From assembly GCA_917880885.1 (NCBI GenBank), contig OU862928.1, positions 37,994,962-38,058,961 of the forward strand: DNA of 64,000 nt, in the 5' to 3' direction. The position numbers were made by a program, and so were the translations under genes. Shown in pieces: positions 1 to 9,780 of this stretch. This DNA is from Limnephilus marmoratus. Lineage: Eukaryota > Arthropoda > Insecta > Trichoptera > Limnephilidae. Position 1 is the first letter of the stretch; the number at the start of each line of letters is the position of its first letter. The notes below the pieces were generated by a model. That model saw only the letters and a program-made list of their open reading frames with translations, had not been told where the DNA came from and made no database searches.

Positions 1-187
1 TATGGTGCGACAATTCTTTGTAATTATCGGAAATAATAGTTGGTAGAATGTAGTTAGGAAGATAGAAATTGGTGATTAAACTTATACCTGCGCCGGGCCA
101 GAACCTCTGGCCGACGGAGCTGCCTACCAAAATCGTTTGGGCCAGAATGTGTGGCCTACGGAGTGGAAAAGGTTAATGAATAAATTT

Positions 188-437
188 CAGAGTGGAAGAT
201 ACTCTCAGTATCGCCCTGGTTTAGGACCACCATTCAGAATTGAAACTTTGCTTGAAATGGGTTTAGCCATATTTGGTGACCAGATTTGAATAGCCAGGTA
301 CTTCCCCACCTTCCGCTTCCTTATCTCCTTCTCCTCCCCACTACTTTCAGCCTCACAACATACCCCAATTGGGGATGCCATAGTTTCACCGGCTCCAGAC
401 GAGAACAGTTGGGACTCTTGCGCAGTATTCATATTAA
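188..437 (+). repeat. tRNA-derived SINE, 3' part (family SINE-A)
   Basis: This copy starts at the body segment AGAGTGGAAGATACTCTCAG and runs to GACTCTTGCGCAGTATTCAT, followed by an A-rich tail. The tRNA-like head seen in the copy at 38,419 is missing, so it is 5'-truncated. At least six other copies lie in the window in both orientations. It sits in the par-6 transcription unit, antisense to the gene, about 140 bp beyond the PDZ exon donor. Confidence 0.75.
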
Positions 438-573
438 AAAATAATTAAAACAAAGATATGGTGTTTTGGGACAACTTGGGTCTTCTATGATTAGACAGGT
501 TAAATCACTTCAAACAGCAGGAATGGAGTCAGTACAGCCACGTTCTCACTGGTATTTGAATTAGGTCGGTTAC

Positions 574-742
574 CTGATCAAGGGTCTTCCCGGCCACCTC
601 GATTCCGTTGACCTCGAGCACCTCGTCCCCGACGGCCAGCAGCCCCGTGCCCTCGGCCAGGCCTCCGGGGACCAGGCGGGACACAAACACCCCGGGCTGG
701 CGCTCCACACCCGCCGCCGATACCCGCACGCTGGTGCCATCT
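574..742 (-). CDS. par-6: par-6 exon encoding most of the PDZ domain
   Basis: This exon encodes 56 codons plus one split base. Residues begin DGTSVRV and include [33 protein letters not shown] and end KTLDQ, the Par-6 PDZ signature, with the ligand-binding loop and the GLL-VND-type strand. Par-6 is the adaptor that links Cdc42-GTP, aPKC and PDZ ligands at the apical cortex. The acceptor (TTTCAG) precedes base 742 and the donor GTAACC follows base 574 on the minus strand. The first base completes the arginine codon begun by AG at the end of the previous exon, which confirms the splice. The next exon should begin with VTDM-like residues and lies outside the window. Serine, glycine and valine substitutions occur relative to the family, but no key residue is lost. 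G+C is much higher than in the flanking introns. Confidence 0.95.
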
Positions 743-1179
743 CTGAAACACACAACAAATGTTATTACAATGTCAACTATTTTGCACTTTTGAATAGGTA
801 CACTTGCCAGTCTTGGACAGTGGTTAGGCATTGTAATATATTTTTTGTTTTGTTTGTTCGAAAAAATAATTAATATATTTATATCACAAGAATGGTGATT
901 GGCGGTCTCTTTGGATTATCGGAGACACAGAAATGTATTCTTCGAAAAAAACTGCAAAATCGTCATGATCGGCCACAATAATCATACATGGCGCTCACTT
1001 GTTATTTTGGGGGAATAGTATTATTTAAAAATATTATTGCGATATGTGAGAATAACTGTCACATCATCTGTGGTTTGAATATCTTGTGATTTCTACCTTC
1101 ATTACGAATTCTATTCTAGTTGTGTAAAGTTGACAGTAAAGGTAACATCCTCAACATAAACGACATTAAGAAAGTGTAA
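743..1179. other. par-6 intron, no feature recognised
   Basis: AT-rich intron sequence upstream of the PDZ exon. I see no open frame, RNA gene or recognisable repeat. Confidence 0.6.
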
Positions 1180-1840
1180 TCACAAATAGAGTACGGGATA
1201 ACTGGATGGGGGTCTGCTTTGAGCACTCACACAGAGCGACTCAATATAGCCCAAAAAGGAGTACTGAAGACAATACTGAAAGTTCCGCTTAGAACTCCGA
1301 CGGAAGAAATATTTAATAACTTTCAAGTCTTCAATGTACAGAAACTTTATTCAAAAAATATTTTATTTAAACTGAAAAAAAACATATATGTATACTCCAC
1401 TGCCCAACATAAATACTCAACCAGGTCAGTAAGCAATAACATCCTGGTTACTCCCAGTTTGAACACATCTTTTGGACAGAGAAATAATAAATTCCATGCT
1501 ATAAAATTATACAATGCTCTACCAGATCAAATCAAAAATATAAAGGAAATGAATATATTTAAAACAAAAGTAAAAATATGGCTGAGAGATCAAAGTGATA
1601 ATAAAATTACAAACATCATGAAGACGATATAAAGACAATCCATAACCAAATACAAATATTTTAAAAAACTACAGGCCACCTCAGAACAGGAAATCCTAGT
1701 GAGGAGGTCTGTGAAAAAAAATGAGTCTATACTTATTATATACATCATACATACATGTACAAACCTTGTAATTGAAATTAATAAAAAAAAAAAATAATAA
1801 AAAAAAAAATAAAAAATAAAAAATAAAAAAACTTATGCCT
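1180..1840 (+). pseudogene. 5'-truncated LINE: reverse transcriptase C-terminus and A-rich tail
   Basis: An open frame to the stop at 1632 reads IEYGITGWGSAL, then LNTSFGQRNNKFHAIKLYNA and a WLRDQ end. This is the region after the polymerase core in Jockey/CR1-type non-LTR reverse transcriptases. The YADD and endonuclease portions are absent, so this is a 5'-truncated insertion. A non-coding 3' tail follows, ending in a degenerate A/AAT tract at about 1785-1835, as expected for target-primed reverse transcription. The related ends at 46.0-46.4 kb and 63.2-63.4 kb share the TSFGQ / LYN-LP pattern. It lies in the par-6 intron, antisense to the gene. Confidence 0.75.
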
Positions 1841-2204
1841 ATTTTAAATTAAATTACAAAATCGTACTGATTTGAATTTAAGTGGATTGAAATTATTGGG
1901 AGGCCTCCCACATTGCAGAGATCCAACATAAAAGGTTAGTGAATCTGTTTTTTCCCTTGAGATTTTTCAGATTGCTATTTTTTGTGCTAAATTATTGGTC
2001 GCGCAAAGTAAATTCAAAACCATGTTTTTGAGTATTAAGCTCAGAGAGTTCTGGGGTTATTTACATACCCCAGGCTCGCATATTATAATACAGACAGTGA
2101 AGGCTTGAAAAACTGCAATCATAATCATTTTTATCTGCTTTAATTATAAGTCTAAAAGTTATTTTATTTTAATTTTCTTTTGTTTGTTTCATTCAAGTTA
2201 ATTT

Positions 2205-2550
2205 GGGAGGCGGGTATGGGTACCGTCGCCCCGGGAACCATTTATAGGATAACCAACACCCCTGCCATAAATCAGCCCAAGTGATTTGCTACTTTTGGTG
2301 ACTTAAGCAGGGGTGCTCGGGTTCATGGGGTGAGGATTGTCTAGTTCCTGGCGGCGTATGCTTTTGCCCTACTGCGAGGCGGGCCGGATCGGAAGAGACT
2401 GGTTGAGGGAGATCTGATCTAGACCTCTCCAGCCGGACTCTCTCGATCCATCGCCTGGAGGAACGGATTCATATGTCTGTCACTCCTGGACACATTGACT
2501 CCAGATTCCAGCCCACCCCTCATACCTTTTTCCTTCCCAGAACTTCTACT
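2205..2550 (+). repeat. Dispersed repeat Rep-I (GGGTATGGGTACC end)
   Basis: It begins with CGGGTATGGGTACCGTCGCC and contains GGTTCATGGGGTGAGG and a CTCCTGGACAC segment. The same sequence recurs as a palindromic pair at 37,816-38,390 and reversed at about 62,560-62,800. No coding capacity is seen and the class is unknown. Confidence 0.65.
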
Positions 2551-2565
2551 TGGGGTATTTCTACT

Positions 2566-3331
2566 TTTTTTTATTGCTTAAAAAAATTAAGTAAAAAATT
2601 TAAATGATTACAGCATTTTTATTTTACTTTTACGTTGACGAATAAATTTTCTACAGCGAGTCAAAGTTTCCCATTTTTTAATTACCGCTAAAACGTTATT
2701 TTGGGGCGGGGCTATTGTGTGACGTCGTCATGAGCATGGACGCTCATTGACAGTGTATAATTAGCTGAGCGACGCTTGTGACGTCACAATCCGATTTACC
2801 AACCACGGGCCGTTTTGATTTTGTCAATTTTAGATCGTTTTTAAAATCAATAATATTGAATGAAAACATAAAAAACAAACTTTTTTAGCAGGATGATTAA
2901 AATCAGAAAAATGATCTTTAAATTAATATTCTGTACATTTTCAACACAATCCCTCGTTTGTGGAAATACCCCATAATAATTTTGCCCTACCTACTGCCAT
3001 AGAATGGGTAGATATTTTATTAGTACACAGTTAGGTTTAGTCATAGAATAAAGAATATATCACTAGAAGTGCATTCTGCACAAATTTGTAATGAAACAAA
3101 CTTGCCACTGACTTAGTGTAACTTTTGATTCTAGACCATTTGGCATCGGTCTGTCTCTCTCGCACTGGTCTGAAATTGTATATCGCCATCCCAATTAATT
3201 TTCGTATTCGTGGTGAAACACAGTTTTGGCCTATAATTGGATCACGAAACACGCCCACAAGGCACTTCTTGTGTTATTGTTTATTCTATGAATTTAGCAG
3301 TGATGTCAGACTAAGATAAGGCATTTCTCAC
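2566..3331. other. par-6 intron, no feature recognised
   Basis: Intron between the PDZ and CRIB exons. Only short unrelated reading frames occur. The stretch around 2710-2800 carries two TGACGTC motifs (CRE-like), which I do not interpret as functional. Confidence 0.5.
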
Positions 3332-3429
3332 CTAATATAAAATCCTAAGGGCTTGTCAGATCCGTGCTTCAGTAGTCTCACTCTACGACACGTTTCTGGT
3401 ACAATGTCTACGTCTATGATTGCGGAAAC
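3332..3429 (-). CDS. par-6: par-6 exon encoding the semi-CRIB motif and PDZ start
   Basis: These 98 bases encode [20 protein letters not shown] and then [12 protein letters not shown] plus AG, which is completed to arginine by the next exon. The VSAIIDVD and RRVRL segments are the partial CRIB motif that binds Cdc42-GTP; LGFYIRDGTS is the PDZ carboxylate-binding loop. The acceptor reads TTTTGCAG before base 3429 and the donor GTGAGAAATG follows base 3332. It is too short to stand out as an open frame and was found by searching for the missing middle of the protein. The residue after PET is cysteine, where family members I know carry histidine. Intron lengths on either side are 4,347 bp and 2,589 bp. 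Confidence 0.95.
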
Positions 3430-3504
3430 CTGCAAAACAACAAACAACTTTATCAAACACAAATCAAATGTTAACTAATTTCACTAGAGCGGAACACCTT
3501 TGTA

Positions 3505-3600
3505 CAGCGGACGTGGTTCAATGGTTAGTGGCACATATACGTCAGATGGTACTTCCACAAGTTCAATCTAAGTCCTCCATCATTGCACAAGCAACATTTT
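3505..3600 (+). repeat. Possible tRNA-like SINE remnant
   Basis: GTGGTTCAATGGTTAGTGGC resembles a tRNA A-box and AAGTTCAATCT resembles a B-box about 40 bases further on. No cloverleaf can be closed, so at best this is a decayed tRNA-derived SINE head. Downstream sequence to about 3,850 is open in one frame but unrecognised. Confidence 0.3.
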
Positions 3601-4014
3601 CTACCACAATGATGGTAATTGCTGACGATCATACCAACCTCTCCCTACTCCAATTTCCATCGTGGACAAGGCTGCTTCACTCCTCACGATTCTGCGCTGC
3701 GTGGAGCCAAGGACACCAATATACACCAAGGACACGCCAGTGGAGGGCACCCACCACTTTCCTGAACCGTTTTAAGGACCAGATGGGTTCGTCTATCGGT
3801 TCTCACGTCAAGACTCTACTTTTGTTTTTTTTAAAATGAAGCTACTGTGAAACGATTCTAAAAGCCCCCGACTGTCCCTACACGGCACAACATACATTAA
3901 TACACACCAAAAAACTTTTAAGTTATCATCTGAGACAGTTTGTTTCTGTTCTTAAAGCTAGTGGAGAGACGTATATATAGAGGAACATACATTAGAAAGT
4001 AAAAGCAAATTCAA

Positions 4015-4113
4015 ACACGTTTCTACGGCAGCATTCAACACAAGAACACTTAAGCGCACTTGAAGTGAAATATCACAAAACTGCGCTATATAAATACTAC
4101 GTTATTATTATTA
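4015..4113 (+). repeat. LINE 3' end with (TTA)n tail
   Basis: CACTTGAAGTGAAATATCAC and ACTGCGCTATATAAAT followed by (TTA)n match the tails at 30,470-30,545 and 48,870-48,945 and, reversed, about 52,255-52,320. A shared end followed by a short tandem tail is typical of CR1/L2-type LINEs. Confidence 0.55.
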
Positions 4114-4209
4114 AGAACAGCATCTAGAGCTTCTGGCAAGCCACAGTAGGCAGACGAGAAACAGTGAGCAGTGCGATGCCGGATGCCAGCATACCGGACG
4201 CCAGTGATA

Positions 4210-4330
4210 CTTGGTCACTCTGCTTCTTCTGGCTTCCACTTTGCCACAGTTTGGCGAGCAACATGTCCAAAGTATCGTAGAATACGTCGTAGGCAGATGG
4301 TTGAAAGCCTGTTGTGGATGGCTAGCTTTT
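4210..4330 (-). pseudogene. Reverse transcriptase C-terminal fragment of a LINE
   Basis: On the minus strand the frame reads LAIHNRLSTICLRRILRYFG then HVARQTVAKWKPEEAE and a stop. The RRILRYFGHVAR motif is the conserved tail of non-LTR reverse transcriptases of the Jockey/RTE type. No core motifs are present, so this is a 5'-truncated relic in the par-6 intron. Confidence 0.65.
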
Positions 4331-4429
4331 CTAGAATGGAACATTTGTGCGTCTGGTTGTCCATGGATTGGTTATTGGATGGGTTAAAAATTGCAAAAAG
4401 TTGGTCACTGTAACGTAATTATTTCCATG

Positions 4430-4850
4430 GTGATTATTTATTTATTGAAAAAAATAAGAAGTACATGAGAAACATAAGCTGCATATCTCACTAGGGCATT
4501 CCTGTATCGAGATATGCAGTTTTACATTGTAATTTAAACAAAAAACATACATATGAACTTAATAAAAATATAATTATAAACCTACAAAAAAATATAACAA
4601 TAAGCAAATTAAAGATAACATAACAATAAGCAAATTAGATACTATAACAATAAGCAAATTAAAAAGTACATAATAATATATAAGTTAAGTTATTAAATTT
4701 GGATTGTATGAAATATAGCTGAATTCCAGAATGATTTATGATACAAGCGACAACATGGGTAATCCAAAACCATCACTCTCAGTTATTATACATATTTTGA
4801 CCATTTTCTTGAATAAATGTAATGTACCAATAGTTTTTATTTTTTCATTG
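4430..4850 (-). repeat. LINE 3' untranslated region with hairpin
   Basis: Contains the hairpin at 4480-4518 shared with LINE ends at 41,379 and 62,888, and three AACAATAAGCAAATTA-like direct repeats around 4,590-4,660. No coding sequence remains. An A/T-rich end near 4,440 is the likely tail. Confidence 0.5.
4480..4518. other. Conserved hairpin in LINE 3' UTR, copy 1
   Basis: Stem TGCATATCTC / GAGATATGCA (10 perfect pairs) around a 19-base loop ACTAGGGCATTCCTGTATC. The copy at 62,888 keeps the loop pattern but changes stem pairs in a compensated way. Confidence 0.7.
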
Positions 4851-5070
4851 ATTATTTAGTCGGTACTTACTCAGAATTTGACTGCGAATTTGGACTGAAA
4901 AGGTTGGCGGCACCGGGACGGTTTGAAAAAAAAAGCAAGATGGCGGAAGAGACATAAATTTGCGGAGAGAGTCGGTCGGAGTTTTTGGGGAGTTGGTTGT
5001 TAAAACTCGTGATAAGTCGCATGAGATATATTAAAATGAACTGGCAGAGATATATTAAAATGAATTTCCT

Positions 5071-5381
5071 GGAGAGACCACATTACAAATGAGGAGGTTC
5101 TCCAAAGAATCGAAGGAGGAAGGCACCTGCTCAGGACCTTGTCCGAAAGGCGTGCAAGATGGATCGGCCATGTAATACGACAAGAAGGCCTCTTGCATTC
5201 CATAATGGAGGGTATGACCGAGGGGACAAACTCTAGGGGACGCCCACGCCGAGAGTACCTGGAGGACCTGCTGGTGGACGTGCGCTGCTTATCATATGCA
5301 GACCTCAAAAGAGCCGCACAAGACAGGGAAGAATGGAAGAGGAAACTAAAGGAAATTGCTGCAAACCAATCCCAGGATTGA
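5071..5381 (+). pseudogene. LINE reverse transcriptase C-terminal fragment
   Basis: The open frame reads WRDHITNEEVLQRIEGGRHL, LRTLSERRARWIGHVIRQEG and later RGRPRREYLEDLL with a stop at 5381. The RARWIGHV and GRPR segments are typical of the end of RTE/CR1-type reverse transcriptases. It begins abruptly near 5071, so it is a 5'-truncated copy. It is unrelated in detail to the fragment at 4,210. Confidence 0.75.
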
Positions 5382-5469
5382 AACCAGAGAGAGAGAGAAC
5401 TGGCAGTGTAATACTGAAATCATCCGGTCGTTCAGGTATAGGCCTGTAAATTATTCTACCATGTTGGAT

Positions 5470-6040
5470 TTGACTTTGCTACTGGTGTATTATTGGCAAG
5501 TGGAAAATGTTGGGCTGTTTCCTCTGCTTTTGCCTTGTTGAAGGGATTTCGACTGACTCTTGGAAAAAGAAACGGATTCCTCTGCGACCGGTGCACGCTC
5601 ACGTTTTATGAAGGGACGTCTTTACCTACCCACATTGGAACCCTTGATATATTCGCAGCGTCCTTTTTCCGTCCGTTTCCTGGCAACCTAGCTGGAAGTT
5701 TGCGGTTGGTGACAGAGTCGTCGAGAACAGGATCTGTGAGGGAAATGCCATTGGAGACGCCTTGTCGGGGCTCAGGAAGACCATAATCACTACTACGACT
5801 ACAATGGATTCGTGTTTTACGCCTTGCTAAACGTGAAATCTCTCTCTCCTTCACCTTTTGAGTTTACAATTAAAGGTATTTATGTAGATTATGTTTTGCT
5901 TGAAAGTAATTACAAGTACATTTTGTTCTAATGGAAGTTCTTTTATTTACATGAAGATAGTAGCTTTCTTTCTATCCCACACAGGACCCTGAAAGAATGA
6001 GAGCTCATGCTAACGGAATCTCTTTGCTATCCCAACGGAG
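5470..6040. other. par-6 intron, unrecognised open stretch
   Basis: Both strands are open for 80-97 codons around 5,500-5,850, which suggests a former coding segment of a mobile element. I recognise no family motif in either translation. Confidence 0.3.
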
Positions 6041-6049
6041 CAAATATCC

Positions 6050-6079
6050 GTGTCATCACGTAGTATGGGTACGTTCCCT
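6050..6079 (+). repeat. Solo end of a Harbinger-like MITE
   Basis: TCACGTAGTATGGGTACGTT CCC-TAA matches the right terminal repeat of the complete MITE at 60,689-60,846. The partner end is missing, so this is a fragment. Confidence 0.5.
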
Positions 6080-6293
6080 AATGATATTGATTAAAATACG
6101 TAAAAAATTATTAAATATCGTAATAAAAATGTTATTTTAAATTTATGAGTTAGTATTTGAAAGTTAGTCCTGAGAAAACCCAAAACATCTAGCATGCTTA
6201 GTTACGGAGGCAATTGAAGGTCACAAAAACCCTTTTACACACTACAACTAACCCTTTTAGTACACTAATAAGCAGCTAATCTCGGTATCCGGC

Positions 6294-6700
6294 AATGAAT
6301 ACCGCACAAGAGTCCCAACTGCTTCCGTCTGAAGCCAGTGAGAATATGGCATCCCCAATTGGGGTATGTTGTGAGGCTGAAGGTAGTGAGTAGAGGAAGA
6401 AGATATGGAAGAGGAAGGTGGGGGGCTATTCAGATCTGGTCACCAAACACGGCTATTGCCATTTCAAGCAACGTTTCAATTCTGAATGGTGGTCTTACAC
6501 CAGGGCGATACTAAGAGTATCTTCCACTCTGGAACGTGCTGCAAATATACCATATATTATTTTAAATTAATAATCTGTGAAATACACAAATTAATCAAAT
6601 AAAATTTATTTGCCATGCCGGGATTCGATCCCGCGACCTTTGGTGTGCGAGTAAAGAGCCTTACCGCTGGACTTGACGACTACATCAAAACTAAACGCTG
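6294..6700 (-). repeat. SINE-A copy, near full length
   Basis: Read on the minus strand it starts with a tRNA-like head including GGGATCGAATCCCGGCATGG and ends in ...GACTCTTGTGCGGTATTCAT. It is complete apart from small indels, and sense to par-6, in the 4.3-kb intron. Confidence 0.7.
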
Positions 6701-6705
6701 AAAAC

Positions 6706-7294
6706 CACATTCATTTAACTAATCGTAGTGAAACGCCAGCCCAAAGAGGATTAATGTGCGCGACACGTTATCGCATCTACATATGTACATAAGCACACGC
6801 TTTACCACTATCGATTAAACATCTGCTCTTCTTCTATAGAAGAAGGTAACACAAAATGCCATGACACTCCAAAAAGAAATCACTATAATATTTTTGGCCA
6901 TGAAAATCTAAAATCATGTCAGATATGTAATGCATCTCGAAAGCTTTCCAACTACTCCGCGAGATGTCAGCAGGAAAATACTTATTTCTTTGTTTTTGAA
7001 TATTTATCTAGATGTATGCAATTTTTTTTCATATATCTAGTAAGAAAATATATACAAATACAATTTAGATATACAGTTACATTTTTTCAAATACATTTTA
7101 AGAAGAAAAAAAGAGATTATTACACAAAAATACATTTTAAGGTAAACAGATAACGAGATAACTATGTGACTAAAATAATATTGGTAAGATTGTTACAAAT
7201 CAAAAAACATTCTTTATGTATAATGCACGAAATCCTACGAAAAGTATTGAACAAAAACTAAACTGTAAAAAGGTTCAGATTTGTGCTATTATAG
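6706..7294. other. par-6 intron, no feature recognised
   Basis: AT-rich sequence with no support for a gene or known repeat. Confidence 0.5.
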
Positions 7295-7298
7295 TTAA

Positions 7299-7700
7299 GG
7301 CGCGGTATCCCCGCTCAAAAAGAAGACGATAGAGAGATATGTAATTACGAGTGTTGGAGAGAGAGCGCTAATATTTAAAATGATAAAATTGTGAAAATTT
7401 TTAATAAAACACGACTCGTTTAAAATAGAGCAAAAATGTTGTCTGAAACAGCATTCAAAGAAACAATGCGAATTTTTTCATACATATAATTTCTAAAATA
7501 CATGAGATGAATGTGTTTATAATAATTTTTGGAGCATACTTTGCGATTTTTTTCTATCAAGGGAATTTCATTTGCGTCTTGGCGTGGGGGATGTATAGAT
7601 ATTATCTTAAAAAATAACATACATTTTTTTAAGAGCTTAAAAACTTCATTTGTTTAAGGTAGATATGTAAGAAATCGGTAGAAATTCGGGTAGCGGCGGC
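7299..7700 (+). mobile_element. MITE family T (TTAA target), copy 1
   Basis: TTAA flanks both sides (7295-7298 and 7701-7704). Ends are imperfect inverted repeats: GGCGCGGTATCCCCGC on the left and, reversed, GCCGCCGCTACCCGAA on the right. Three further copies (16,320; 28,576; 49,697) share the roughly 400-bp body. There is no coding capacity. The target and structure fit a non-autonomous piggyBac-type element. Its right end lies 73 bp from the par-6 splice donor at 7,776. Confidence 0.7.
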
Positions 7701-7776
7701 TTAAGTAAAAACTTATACTTAAAAAGTTACAAAGAAGATCTAAATCAGTAAAAAAAACTGAAAAAGTAGTCCTTAC

Positions 7777-7904
7777 TTGTCTGAAGTCATGGGGGTTAGA
7801 AATGGCGAGGGATTTGGTCTTGCCGGGCGTTCCACCCAGGATTGAGGAGATGATGTTCCTCGGTCGCATGGATCCATAGCCATTGAGCTCCTCCAGGCTG
7901 TCTC
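7777..7904 (-). CDS. par-6: par-6 exon between PB1 and CRIB
   Basis: The exon encodes DSLEELNGYGSMRPRNIISS, ILGGTPGKTKSLAI and SNPHDFRQ. The MRPRNIISSILGG and ISNPHDFRQ segments are the conserved linker and start of the semi-CRIB motif in insect Par-6. The acceptor GTTCCAG precedes base 7904 and the donor CAA|GTAAGG follows base 7777. The exon ends in phase 0, so HDFRQ joins VSAIIDVD in the exon at 3,429 with no gap. It starts with two bases of a split codon. The upstream PB1-coding exon(s) were looked for by eye to the right and not found, so the preceding intron is large or the exon escaped detection. Confidence 0.95.
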
Positions 7905-8065
7905 CTGGAACAAATAACAATAAATTCATATAAGCAAACATTTTATTAAGTTAATCTCTGGAACTATACTCAACAAACCTCCAGGAAGGGAAAAATGTGG
8001 AAAAGTTTTTTTGTTTATTTTTAAAAAATTAAAAAAAAAAAACAACAACAAAAAGTCACCGTACA

Positions 8066-8880
8066 TCAAAAGTTCACATGTATTTTTTTACTCCAAATGT
8101 TGTTAGGTATCACTGGTAAAGTAAGTCTCGTATGTCCTGGCACATAAACCAGCAGACAAGAATTCAAATTGAAAAACCCTTGCAACTGTACAGGTCGGTT
8201 CCGATGAGAAAGATTGATTATTCTCCGTACGAGCATTTTAAACAAATAATTCAATATCGATTTTATTTCATTAAAAATTTGCTTTAATAAATATCTACAT
8301 TCAAGTTAGCAATAAAAATGCTCAAACGCGTGATTATAAAAAATGATATACTTTTTGTAATTATTTTTTGATCATAAGTAGGTATTTATAATTTTTCAAT
8401 GATGTCTAAGCAAAATAAGTGTGTAAAAAAAATCTGAAATAATTAGTTTGTAAGACCGTTAATAAACAGACAAACTGAAGCATTTGCGTCGCAACATGGG
8501 TCTCTTCAAGACCCGTGTTAACTCCTTCCTTTCCTCAAAAAGACCCTCCACACAGCATCTTCAAAGATGACATAGGTTCTGGGGGAAGTTATTTTCCTCA
8601 GGGCCTCCTGTGTAAAGTTAATGTAAAAAATAAAAAAAACATTAAAAAGATTTTATAACTAAAATTAAAATTCTAAAATTAGAAATCCTAGATAATTTAT
8701 TGATTTATTTTACAGTATGATTATATGATTTGAAATGTGTGTTGTATAATTCAATATTTGGTTTGAAAATTTAACAAATCTGCCAATGACCAACGATATC
8801 CTTATTAAAATGAAAATAAACATATTTTTTCAAAATTAAATTTTAAAATGCAAAGTTTCATATTTCAAAAATTATTTGTT
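8066..8880 (-). repeat. Dispersed LINE-like repeat Rep-J, copy 1
   Basis: On the minus strand the 8,640-8,790 segment and the peptide KMLVRRIINLSHRNRP near 8,240 match 41,500-42,034/45,828-46,020 and the reversed copy at 31,850-32,340. It carries no insertion at the site occupied by the Penelope-like element in the 42-kb copy. A short Rep-I-like patch (CCTCCACACAGCATC and TTCCTCAGGGCCTCC) interrupts it at 8,511-8,620. Confidence 0.6.
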
Positions 8881-8883
8881 TAA

Positions 8884-9648
8884 CTAGCTGACCCGACGAA
8901 CGTTGTTCTGCTATATAAATTATTTCTAGTGAATATTTTGGTTATTAAATAAAAAATAACGAATGTATTACAAGTGTGTGGGGATGGGATCTATGACAGA
9001 AAGAGGAACGGAGCGCTGTAGACGATGACCGCCGATAAAAACAAAAAAATAGGTACCAACTAAAGTAGGAAAATGAAATAAAGAAAATCAATATGAATTT
9101 CGAAGAGCAATTGAGTGTACGTTTTTCGTCAGTCCGTTTTTAGTCAACACAAATAAGCTCGATGGTTTGCCATGCAAGAACATGATGCCGAATGGAATAT
9201 CAAAATGACGTGACGCTTCTCGTGAATGTCTTGCACATGTGTGGATGAAAGTACGATGAGGCGGACATAGCGCCATCTGCCATTCAACAACATAAATAAT
9301 TTCGTTCTGTTTGAAATACGAAAGACGGTTAAATTTTTTCATACAAAAATATTAAAATCGTGATTAAAAAATGGGAGGGGTCGGGGTAGGAGGTTAGTTT
9401 AAGAATTTAAAATTCGGGGTTATAGGTATTTTTTGATGCCAAATAAAAAAAAATCCAAAAACAAAAATTGTCAGAAAAAATAGAATTTTTTGGATAGGGA
9501 CACCCTAATCACCTAGCGGTATGAAATATACTTTAAAACCTATTCTCATACCTATCATTCTTAATTTCATAAAAATCGGTCAAGCTGTTTCGGAGGAGTG
9601 CGACAACAAACACGTGACATGAGATTTTTATACTTATATGTTTATTTT
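8884..9648 (-). mobile_element. Helitron-like non-autonomous element (CTAGCTGACCC end)
   Basis: The plus strand begins CTAGCTGACCCGACGAACGT, the reverse complement of the 3' end expected for a Helitron-like element (CTAG). The opposite end carries AAAATCGGTCAAGCTGTTTC and ACACGTGACATGAG. Internal reading frames are short and unrecognised. The class is inferred from end motifs and similarity to repeats common in lepidopteran genomes. Confidence 0.5.
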
Positions 9649-9649
9649 G

Positions 9650-9780
9650 ATTTATAAAATTTAAAAGCGTATTTCATCACCTTTCAAAAACAGTTTTTAG
9701 TTTTGGGACATTTTCAGAAATATTCCATTTATTTGCATTTTATTGTAAAGCGGAAATATTTTGCCATCTGAAAAATACGC
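9650..9780 (-). repeat. Dispersed repeat Rep-K, fragment
   Basis: Shares CCTTTCAAAAACAGTTTTTA and AAAGCGGAAATATT (reversed) with copies at 22,665 and 61,505. Fragment only; class unknown. Confidence 0.5.

Noticed and set aside
2700..2810. TGACGTC motifs as a CREB-responsive enhancer
   Set aside because: Two copies in GC-rich intron sequence are not enough; no transcript or conservation evidence.
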